A program made the translations under genes and the position numbers. The notes under the pieces are model-generated. The model saw nothing but the letters and a program-made list of their open reading frames with translations, had not been told where the DNA came from and did not search any database. This document shows positions 1 through 7,269 of a stretch of DNA of 9,246 nucleotides, piece by piece (position 1 is the stretch's first letter; each line of letters begins with the position of its first letter). The DNA is taken from assembly GCA_937859825.1 (NCBI GenBank), contig CALMAP010000265.1:1084-10329 (forward strand), given 5' to 3'. Origin of the DNA: an uncultured Terriglobus sp. (GTDB taxonomy: Bacteria; Acidobacteriota; Terriglobia; Terriglobales; Acidobacteriaceae).

Positions 1-201
1 TTCCGCGACACCGCGAATGCCGCCCACGACGCCAAGAAGGCGCTGGACCTTGCCGAAAGCACGATACCGCGCCCCATGGGCAACGCGACCATCCGGCTGT
101 TCTACCGCCAGCAGCTGGACGAGCAGCACCGCATGGCGAACATCGTGATGACGCTCGACGGTATGCGGCGGCAAGCCATGCGATCCGCTTGCGCGGAGTA
201 G
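1..201 (+). CDS. 3' end of an unidentified protein (partial)
   Basis: An open frame runs from the first base to a TAG at 199-201 and gives 66 residues, so the start lies outside the window. Third codon positions are strongly G/C, as in the definite genes nearby, which supports real coding. The fragment is hydrophilic and probably helical, rich in Ala, Arg, Gln and Met. It has stretches such as ALDLAEST and RQQLDEQHRM, no membrane segment and no motif I recognise. It converges with the truncated S53 protease on the other strand, whose read-through frame overlaps its last 100 bases antisense. I cannot assign a function. The call that it is coding is fairly secure; its identity is unknown. Confidence 0.6.
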   Translation, partial: FRDTANAAHDAKKALDLAESTIPRPMGNATIRLFYRQQLDEQHRMANIVMTLDGMRRQAMRSACAE

Positions 202-1442
202 AACGAAGAAACCCGCCGAGGCTGGTGCCAGGCGGGCTGCGGGAAAGAAGTAGAGATACCGCCGCCAGTCGCTCCCTCGTTTGCGGCGGTTTCGTTCCAA
301 ACGACTTCCGCCTGGATCGCCGTGCCGGAGCCTGTCAGCTTCGTTCCTCCGCATGCCAGCACATGCGGGCTTGAGGCAGGGAAGTCCACGTGGTTCTTGC
401 CGTCGGTCTCACCGTCAGAGGAGCCGTTGTCTCCCGAGGCCGCAAGTATGGTTACGCCGAGAGCCGCCGCAGCCTGGCAGGCGGAGTCGAGCGCGGTAAG
501 GGACTGCTTCGTCCAGCTCGACTCCGGTCCTCCCCATGAGATGGAGATGACCGACGGCTTGTTGGTGGTGTCGTGCACCGCGGTCGAGATCGCATCGATG
601 AAGCCCTGATCAGTGTTGGGTGCGAAGTAGACGACGATGTTCGCGCCCACAGCCACTGCTCCAGCGACTTCGATGTCGAGCATGACTTCTCCGTCCGCCC
701 CGTTTACGCCGTCGGACTTGTTTTTGCCGCCATCGACCAGAACGGCAGAGACTTTTGGAGCGGTTATGCCGAGGGTCTTGAAATACGCGGTGATGTCCGC
801 CTGCTTGTAACCGCCGCCGAGTTCGATAAGCGCAATGGTCTGCCCGACTCCGCTGCTGCCTGCGGGCAGGCCGTAGAGTTGAGCCACCTGCACGGGCGTG
901 TAAGAAGTCCCGGCAGCATGTGGACGAACAGAGCCCGAGGCGTCCGTACCACCGGCGACGCGGAAGTGGGACGTAGCCTGCGGCCGGTTATCCAGGCCGA
1001 GTACCGCTTCGACCAGTCCTTCCAGCGAGGCCGGAATGTGGATGTCGCCTTCGCGCACGCGATATGTCTGATCGTCATCGCCTGTCTGGCGGGTGAGCGT
1101 TACGTTAAACGCCTTCTGCATGTTCGCCGCGGTTCCTGTGAGCCGCACAACGCAGGCGTCGAGATCCGGCTCCGCAGTCAAGTCATACGACTTTGCGAAG
1201 GCAAGCACAGCCTTGATTGCGGCCGGGTCTGCCCCATGCTGCTTACGATACTGGGCACGTGTCAGCCGTTGTTCTCCAAAGGCATTCGCATTCAGCGGAG
1301 CTTTGCGACGGACAATCACGGAGACGGTGAACCGTGTGCCCGCGGAGACCGCCTTGGCCCCCGTTGTGTCGCTGGAGAAGGGCGTTTTGTAACTGCCGGA
1401 AAGAGGAACGTGGTTCTCGTTTGCAACTTTGGTCTTTGCCAT
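102..1442 (-). pseudogene. Truncated sedolisin (kumamolisin-like, S53) lacking the catalytic serine
   Basis: S53 peptidases are acid-acting serine-carboxyl endopeptidases made with a long N-terminal propeptide. Here residues 1-170 match the propeptide (VIVRRKAPL, the RxQYRKQHG stretch, IPASLEGLVEAVLGLDNRP), and the catalytic domain begins near 180 (YTPVQVAQLYGLP). E252 and D256 in GEVMLDIEVAGA fit the catalytic Glu/Asp pair. SISWGGPE is present, and D338 in ASGDNGSSDG fits the oxyanion-hole Asp. From memory of kumamolisin (E78, D82, D164, S278), the 86-residue Glu-to-Asp spacing matches. Homology stops around PAWHQ (residues 403-407, base 222). The GTSAVAPL-type catalytic Ser motif, expected near residue 452, and the C-terminal calcium site are absent. 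The last 40 residues look like junk read antisense to the neighbouring gene. The ATG at 1442 is preceded by GAGGGA. No signal peptide is seen, which is also true of kumamolisin. The product is almost certainly inactive as a protease. Confidence 0.85.
201..236 (-). terminator. Terminator-like hairpin at the broken 3' end of the S53 gene
   Basis: Read on the minus strand, CCCGCC pairs with GGCGGG (236-231 with 217-212). Inside is a short GGC/GCC stem with an ACCA loop, followed directly by TTTCTTCGTTC. The T-rich side is on the minus strand only, so it would stop leftward transcription from the protease. The 5' arm begins exactly at the codons for P403 and A404 of the truncated protease, so the hairpin lies inside the open frame. 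The TAG of the plus-strand gene is just beyond it. The T-tract is interrupted, so strength is uncertain. Confidence 0.5.
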
Positions 1443-1471
1443 GATTGTTCCCTCAGAGAGACGATGCGCAA

Positions 1472-1512
1472 ATTGTAGTTCGAAGTTCTGCCTATATTCG
1501 CCCTATATTCGC
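1472..1512 (-). promoter_or_regulatory. Putative control region of the S53 gene with an 11-bp tandem repeat
   Basis: On the minus strand a TACAAT (1477-1472) resembles a -10 box about 30 nt before the protease ATG. No good -35 sits at the right distance. Instead, two perfect head-to-tail copies of GCGAATATAGG (1512-1502 and 1501-1491) cover the region where a -35 would lie. The period is close to one helical turn, so a protein could bind both copies on one face of the DNA. The repeat is seen directly; its regulatory role is inferred. Confidence 0.3.
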
Positions 1513-1560
1513 CTAAGCGCAAGAGAAATCTTTCCCTTGGACCTTAGCGCTCGAGGGCGC

Positions 1561-2664
1561 TCAACTCAGGAACATGCAATCCCCGAACGAAAAGAAGCGG
1601 TATTGCTGTTGCACGGCATGACGGTAGGCCCGGAGGACTGGACTGGTGCCTGCAAATGCGCACACCAGCATCAGCAGCGTGGATTCGGGCAGGTGGAAGT
1701 TCGTCAGCATCGCATCGACCAGTTGGAAGTTGTGTCCGGGCGAAATGAAGATGCTGGTCGATCCGGAATGCGGCTGCAGGTCTTGCCCCTGCGCCATCAC
1801 AGCGCAATGTTCCAATGTACGGACCGTGGTTGTGCCTGCAGCGATGATGCGGCGGCCTTCTGCGCGTGCCACGTTCAATGCTGCCGCCGTGTCCGCAGGC
1901 AGGGTGTAGTGCTCGTGGTGCAGGCGAATCGCTTCTACCTCCCGCCCGCGCACGGGTTGGAATGTTCCCAGGCCGACGTGAAGCGTCACGTAGTGAATGG
2001 CCACTCCTTTTGCACGAAGCCTCTCGAGAATACGCCGGGTGAAGTGAAGACCTGCTGTCGGCGCGGCGGCCGAACCATGTTTGTCCTTGCCTGCATACAC
2101 GGTTTGGTAGCGGTCGCGATCTTCTGCTGTGTCTGGCCGGTGCAGGTAGGGCGGTAACGGAATGTGGCCCAGTCGCTCAAGCCTGCTGAAAAAATTTGTC
2201 ACCGGCGCAAAGCGCAGGGTGCGCTCACCAAAGTCGCCAACCTCGATGATCTCTGCAGATAGAAGCGGACGGTCTTCTCTGTCCTGCGAGGATGGCGCAG
2301 GAAGATCAAAGTGGAGGCACTCTCCCAAGGGGGCTTTTCGCGCGGGCTTTACCAACGCGCGCCAGTCTGTTGCGCTGCGCTGCTCTGTAAGAAGCACCTC
2401 GACCTTACCGCTTGGATCGGGCGAGTTGGCCTGCGTGCGCAGACCCTCGCGTCTTGCGTAGAGTCTCGCCGGAATCACACGGGAGTCGTTCAGCACCAGC
2501 ACGTCTCCAGGCTGCAGCAGGCCGGGAAGGTCGAGGAAGTTACGGTCCGCGATCTCGCCTGTGGCCCGGTCAAGCGTGAGCATGCGTGCGCCGTCCCGCT
2601 CCGCAGGCGGATGCTGTGCAATGAGATCTGGTGGAAGATCGAAGGCAAAATCAGAGACGCGCAC
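1561..2664 (-). CDS. queA: S-adenosylmethionine:tRNA ribosyltransferase-isomerase QueA
   Basis: QueA moves the ribosyl part of S-adenosylmethionine onto the 7-aminomethyl-7-deazaguanine at tRNA position 34 and isomerises it to epoxyqueuosine, the penultimate step of queuosine synthesis in the cytoplasm. The protein has 367 residues, a little longer than the usual 340-360. Family blocks occur in order: FDLPPDLIAQHP (8-19), LNDSRVIPARL (58-68), HIPLPPYLHR (167-176), AAPTAGLHFT (200-209), HVGLGTFQPVR (229-239), HHEHY (249-253), GTTTVRTLE (277-285) and TNFHLPESTLLMLVCAFAG (321-339). No expected block is missing. The AGKDKHGSA segment before the PTAGLHF block seems one or two residues longer than in E. 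coli. The start is GTG, 9 nt after the stop of the DUF374 gene, with no clear Shine-Dalgarno, so translational coupling is likely. No other queuosine gene is in the window. Confidence 0.96.
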   Translation of the reverse strand: MRVSDFAFDLPPDLIAQHPPAERDGARMLTLDRATGEIADRNFLDLPGLLQPGDVLVLNDSRVIPARLYARREGLRTQANSPDPSGKVEVLLTEQRSATDWRALVKPARKAPLGECLHFDLPAPSSQDREDRPLLSAEIIEVGDFGERTLRFAPVTNFFSRLERLGHIPLPPYLHRPDTAEDRDRYQTVYAGKDKHGSAAAPTAGLHFTRRILERLRAKGVAIHYVTLHVGLGTFQPVRGREVEAIRLHHEHYTLPADTAAALNVARAEGRRIIAAGTTTVRTLEHCAVMAQGQDLQPHSGSTSIFISPGHNFQLVDAMLTNFHLPESTLLMLVCAFAGTSPVLRAYRHAVQQQYRFFSFGDCMFLS

Positions 2665-2673
2665 TCGATAAGT

Positions 2674-3393
2674 TTAGGCCGCATCCGCTTCGGCAGCAGC
2701 GCGGTCCAGCGCAGCCTGCAGGTCTGCGTTGATGCCGGACAGAGTGGCACCGGAGCTGACCTCGACAGGGATGGTCCAGAAGCAGGTCACGCGTGAAAAG
2801 GGTTTCGGGATGATGAAGCGGTCCCACGAGTGAAGTGTCCAACACCGCGAAGGGGAGAGATAAAAAGGGCTGATGTGCTGTTGCTGGATTTTTGCCTGCC
2901 GCAGAGCCACGGAAGCCGCGCCAGGCTTAGCTATGTAGCGCGGGCCTTTCGGACCGTCCACGGTGATGGCGACTTTGTGGCCCTCAGCCAGCGCACGAGA
3001 GAGAGCGAGCAGTCCGGCTGCACCACCACGGCTGCTGGAGCCACGTACCGGAACGAAGCCAAGCCGCTGCACGATGCGCGCGATCAGCTCGCCGTCCAAG
3101 GACTGTGAAATCAGGATGCGAATACCCAGGTTGCGGTACTGGTATGCGGCAAGCAACAGACAACGGTGCCAGAAGGCGTAAATGTCCGGTCCGGGGAAGT
3201 GGTCGGCGGGCAGGGCACTAATTTCTGCGCGGGTCTCGAAACGGAGCGTAAAGCAAAGTACGCGCAGCAGCAGTGTTGCAAGCGGAGGTACCACCGCGAG
3301 CAGTGCCCGCTGCTTTCTGGAAAAAGCTTGTGACGGCCTCCGGTTTTTTGCAGCGGGATCGTACTTTGGCCCGGAAGCATTCACCGCATTCAT
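2674..3393 (-). CDS. DUF374 lysophospholipid acyltransferase-like protein
   Basis: The 239-residue product has the hallmarks of the DUF374 group of the lysophospholipid acyltransferase superfamily. These are FWH (74-76, H76 a candidate catalytic His), ISQSLDGELIARIVQRLGF (95-113), RGSSSRGG (117-124), TVDGPKGPR (144-152), KPG (156-158) and WDRFIIPKPFSR (190-201). A hydrophobic stretch at about 29-50 suggests an N-terminal membrane anchor. Members are presumed to acylate a lipid or lipid A-like acceptor at the inner membrane, but the substrate is not settled and cannot be read here. I chose the ATG at 3393 because longer in-frame starts (3474, 3537) run into the divergent kinase gene and add no family sequence. 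The Shine-Dalgarno for 3393 is weak, so the start is only moderately sure. The gene ends 9 nt before queA and probably forms one transcript with it. Confidence 0.85.
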   Translation of the reverse strand: MNAVNASGPKYDPAAKNRRPSQAFSRKQRALLAVVPPLATLLLRVLCFTLRFETRAEISALPADHFPGPDIYAFWHRCLLLAAYQYRNLGIRILISQSLDGELIARIVQRLGFVPVRGSSSRGGAAGLLALSRALAEGHKVAITVDGPKGPRYIAKPGAASVALRQAKIQQQHISPFYLSPSRCWTLHSWDRFIIPKPFSRVTCFWTIPVEVSSGATLSGINADLQAALDRAAAEADAA

Positions 3394-3472
3394 TGTAGGA
3401 GTTGGACTGCTTTCTTCTGTGTCGCTTCGTCGCGAAAGCCGATTAAACTGTCGAGACACCGAACGAGTACCC

Positions 3473-5773
3473 ATGGCAGACGACACGATTCCTTTGGTAA
3501 CTGAACAAGACGGTCTTGGGTCTGTTTCGGCCGTCACTGCGTGCGCTTCGATTGTTACTGCAGATTCAGTAGATTCGGTCGTCCGCTCGCAGCTCGAGGA
3601 GGCCCTTGCGCTTCTGCCGGATGGCGTCCTCCTGATCGACCGGCAGTGGCGGCTGGTCTATGCCAACCAGAGGGCCCGCGCGATCAGCCGTCTTCGCATG
3701 GAGGATCTGAACGGCCCCACCCATTGGGAGCTTTATCCCGCGACCGTCGGGACGGAAGTGGAGAGTCGATACCGTCGTGCGATGGAAGAGCGAATCGCCA
3801 GCGAGTTCGTTTATTTCTACAAACCATTTCAGGTGTGGTTCAAAGTAAGAGTGCTGCCTGCCGGCGACGGCATCGCTGTCCACTATGCGGACGTGACCAG
3901 ACTGCATGAAGTGGAGGCGGAGCGCGACGAGGCCACAGCCCAGGTGCGGCAGATTCTCAGCGCAACCACCGACGCGGTGTTTGCGCTGGACCCGGAGTGG
4001 AAGATCACGTTTGTCAACGAAGCGGGGAGAAGGATGGCCGCACCCGTTGGCGATGTGCTTGGCAGAAATCTTTGGAATATCTTTCCGAACCTTGTGGATG
4101 AGCGCTCAGATTTTGTGCGCGTGTACTACCGCGCCATGGTCGAACGTGTGCCGGGGTCCTTGAACGCCTTCTATCCGGATCCTCTGAATATCTGGATGCA
4201 CGTGGAGGCGCAGCCATTTGAAGGCGGCATGGTGCTGTTCGTACGCGATGTGACGCAACAGCGCCGGGACGAGGCCGCCCTTCGCGAAAGCGAGGAGAAG
4301 TATCGCGTTCTGGCGGAACTGGGGCCGCAGGCCATTTGGACAGGCCTGCCCGATGGACGCATCAACTACGCAAATCAGCGCATTCTGGAATATCTAGGTA
4401 AGCAGCTTACTCCGGAGTGGGAGACGGAGTGGATCCAGGCGTTTGTCGAAGAAGACAGGCATCGCGTGCTCCAGGCATGGAGCCATGCAGTTGCCACAGG
4501 CGAGGTCTACGACCTGCAAGCGCGCATGGTGCGCGCTTTCGACGGTGCCGCCCGATGGTGGCGGCTGCAGGCCAGACCGCTGCGGGACGAGAGCGGCGCG
4601 ATCACAACCTGGCTCGGCGTTGCAGACGAAATACACGAGCAGGTAATGACGGCGGAGCGTCTGCAACAGGAACGTGCTGAGACAGAGCGCCAGCGCGGCG
4701 AACTTGAGGTGGTCTACGACACAGCTCCAATCGGCTTGGCACTGTTTGAGCCCGATGAGTTCCGTTATCTGCGGGTGAATCGCCAGCAAGCCGAGACGCT
4801 GGGGATGCCGGTCACTGACTTACTGGGCAAACGAATCGATGAAGTTGTGACATCGCCCGAAGTTCTGAAGCTCTTCCGGAAAGTGCGGGAAGGTGAAACC
4901 ATCCGGAACCACACCTATGAGACACAACTGACAGGCAAGCCAGGCGAAACGCGCAGCTTTCATGTGAACTATTCCCCCGTATTTACAGAGTCAGGGGAGG
5001 TGCGTGCCATTAGTGCCGCGGTGCTGGAAATAACCAAGCAGCAGAAGGCGGAGAGAGCGCTTCTGCAAAGCGAGAAGCTGGCCGCGGTGGGACGTCTTGC
5101 GTCTTCGATCTCACACGAGATCAACAATCCACTTGAGGCGGTAACGAACCTGCTCTTCCTTGCCGAGCAGGATGAAGGGTTGACAGAGGACGGTCGCAGC
5201 TACGTGCGCATGGCGCAGGACGAACTCACCCGTATGTCCCAGATTGCGACACAGACATTGCGTTTCCACCGGCAATCGAACAGTCCCATCCGTGTCACGG
5301 CGGCGCAGTTGGTCGATCCTGTGCTGAACCTTTACCAGGGCCGGCTGGTGAACAGCCGCATTCATGTGGAGGCTTCGTATTCCACAGCGCGCAAAATCCT
5401 GTGCTTCGAAAATGACATTCGGCAGGTGTTAAACAACCTGATCGCCAACGCGATTGATGCGATGCGCAACGGTGGACGATTGATCATCCGGGCACATAAT
5501 CAGTGCGATCTGCGCAGTGGTGCCGAGGGTGTACGCATCTCTGTGGCAGATACGGGCCACGGCATGGATGAGGCCACGCTGCGGCGAGTCTTCGAGCCGT
5601 TCTACACGACCAAGGACCTGAATGGGAATGGCCTTGGGCTCTGGATCTCCCAGGGCATCATGGAGAGGCACCAGGGCCAGTTGCGGGTGCACTCCACGCA
5701 GCACCGCACGCGGCATGGCACCGTATTTTCCCTGTTTCTTCCCAGTTCCGACCACCCACTTCCTTCCCGGTAG
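3473..5773 (+). CDS. Soluble multi-PAS sensor histidine kinase
   Basis: This 766-residue kinase has no membrane segment and should sense a cytoplasmic signal. After about 35 unstructured residues come PAS1 (40-145) and PAS2 (160-262). The two resemble each other, each ending in an FY-P…W…V…P..GG-like stretch and a D-V-T exit. PAS3 (275-390, with an RWWRLQARPL core) and PAS4 (408-522) follow, then a coiled helix leading into the dimerisation domain. The H-box SSISHEINNPLEA gives H548 as the phosphorylated His. The ATPase domain shows an N-box (NNLIANAIDAM, 654-664), G1 DTGHGMD (693-699), F-box FEPFYTTK (707-714) and G2 GNGLGLW (718-724). The open frame extends upstream to 3182, but that part is antisense to the DUF374 gene, so the ATG at 3473 is preferred. 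Its Shine-Dalgarno is poor. No response regulator is adjacent, so the partner is unknown, and no residue reveals haem or flavin binding. Confidence 0.93.
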   Translation: MADDTIPLVTEQDGLGSVSAVTACASIVTADSVDSVVRSQLEEALALLPDGVLLIDRQWRLVYANQRARAISRLRMEDLNGPTHWELYPATVGTEVESRYRRAMEERIASEFVYFYKPFQVWFKVRVLPAGDGIAVHYADVTRLHEVEAERDEATAQVRQILSATTDAVFALDPEWKITFVNEAGRRMAAPVGDVLGRNLWNIFPNLVDERSDFVRVYYRAMVERVPGSLNAFYPDPLNIWMHVEAQPFEGGMVLFVRDVTQQRRDEAALRESEEKYRVLAELGPQAIWTGLPDGRINYANQRILEYLGKQLTPEWETEWIQAFVEEDRHRVLQAWSHAVATGEVYDLQARMVRAFDGAARWWRLQARPLRDESGAITTWLGVADEIHEQVMTAERLQQERAETERQRGELEVVYDTAPIGLALFEPDEFRYLRVNRQQAETLGMPVTDLLGKRIDEVVTSPEVLKLFRKVREGETIRNHTYETQLTGKPGETRSFHVNYSPVFTESGEVRAISAAVLEITKQQKAERALLQSEKLAAVGRLASSISHEINNPLEAVTNLLFLAEQDEGLTEDGRSYVRMAQDELTRMSQIATQTLRFHRQSNSPIRVTAAQLVDPVLNLYQGRLVNSRIHVEASYSTARKILCFENDIRQVLNNLIANAIDAMRNGGRLIIRAHNQCDLRSGAEGVRISVADTGHGMDEATLRRVFEPFYTTKDLNGNGLGLWISQGIMERHQGQLRVHSTQHRTRHGTVFSLFLPSSDHPLPSR

Positions 5774-5778
5774 TTGCA

Positions 5779-5808
5779 TTGCCAGTGGTGCAGAGCCGGG
5801 CCTATACT
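5779..5808 (+). promoter_or_regulatory. Putative sigma-70-type promoter of gdh
   Basis: TTGCCA (5779-5784) and TATACT (5803-5808) are separated by 18 nt, close to the housekeeping consensus. They lie just after the stop of the kinase gene. Transcription would begin near 5815 and leave a leader of about 100 nt before the gdh ATG. That gives the dehydrogenase its own promoter rather than read-through from the kinase. The match is by eye only. Confidence 0.45.
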
Positions 5809-5823
5809 TCGCGAGGTTTGGAA

Positions 5824-5896
5824 CGCCGCGGCAGCAGGCAGGTACTGCTGGGCGCTGGTGCGGCGCGTCCAATCCTCAGGGTCTCCGAAAGGAGAC
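5824..5896 (+). promoter_or_regulatory. Structured 5' leader of gdh (two hairpin modules)
   Basis: CGCCGC (5824-5829) pairs with GCGGCG (5860-5865) and encloses a CAGCAG/CTGCTG hairpin (5832-5837 with 5845-5850). Downstream, GTCTCC-GAAA-GGAGAC (5881-5896) is a perfect 6-bp stem with a GNRA-type tetraloop, and it buries an AAGGAG sequence. A weaker ribosome site, AAGGCGAG (5907-5914), sits next to the ATG. The pairings are direct observations. Whether they form a ligand-sensing or protein-binding leader is inference, and the layout does not match any riboswitch class I can recall. Confidence 0.35.
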
Positions 5897-5918
5897 AAGG
5901 AAAGGCAAGGCGAGTGGT

Positions 5919-7214
<1,296 letters not shown>

Positions 7215-7225
7215 GGCATCGAAAT

Positions 7226-7260
7226 CGAACGAGGAACTGCGTCAGCGCTTTCCTCGTTCG
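7226..7260 (+). terminator. Intercistronic 11-bp hairpin between gdh and the GH43 gene
   Basis: CGAACGAGGAA (7226-7236) pairs perfectly with TTCCTCGTTCG (7250-7260), with a 13-nt loop that can add a small GCG/CGC stem. Only GAGGC separates it from a TTTT (7266-7269), which is directly followed by the A of the GH43 ATG. It may terminate gdh transcription, attenuate, or simply stabilise an mRNA end. The delayed, short T-run makes it a weak classical terminator. Confidence 0.45.
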
Positions 7261-7264
7261 GAGG
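7260..7264 (+). promoter_or_regulatory. Ribosome binding site of the GH43 gene
   Basis: GGAGG lies 5 nt before the ATG at 7270 and fixes that start. Its first G is also the last base of the preceding hairpin, so folding of that hairpin could affect ribosome access. Confidence 0.6.
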
Positions 7265-7269
7265 CTTTT

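Noticed and set aside
102..221. The last 40 residues of the protease frame as a genuine C-terminus
   Set aside because: They are read antisense to the plus-strand gene end, begin inside a terminator-like hairpin, and have no S53 character.
573..1478. A 301-codon plus-strand frame opposite the S53 gene
   Set aside because: It is antisense to clear S53 sequence, with Cys/Arg-rich composition and no domain.
1520..1539. Imperfect hairpin CAAGAGAAA/TTTCCCTTG after queA as its terminator
   Set aside because: It has a mismatch in a short, A/T-rich stem and no following T-tract on the minus strand, so it is too weak to list.
1429..2157. A 242-codon plus-strand frame opposite queA
   Set aside because: QueA motifs cover the same bases on the minus strand, and the frame has no recognisable content.
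3182..3472. N-terminal extension of the histidine kinase
   Set aside because: The 97 extra residues are antisense to the conserved DUF374 gene and carry no PAS or membrane features; the ATG at 3473 gives a natural start.
5622..5918. N-terminal extension of the glutamate dehydrogenase
   Set aside because: It overlaps the kinase gene's ATPase domain in another frame and the leader region; family length and similarity begin at 5919.
5779..5918. Known riboswitch (glycine, glnA-type, c-di-GMP) in the gdh leader
   Set aside because: I could not find the conserved core nucleotides of any of these classes, so only an unnamed structured leader is reported.
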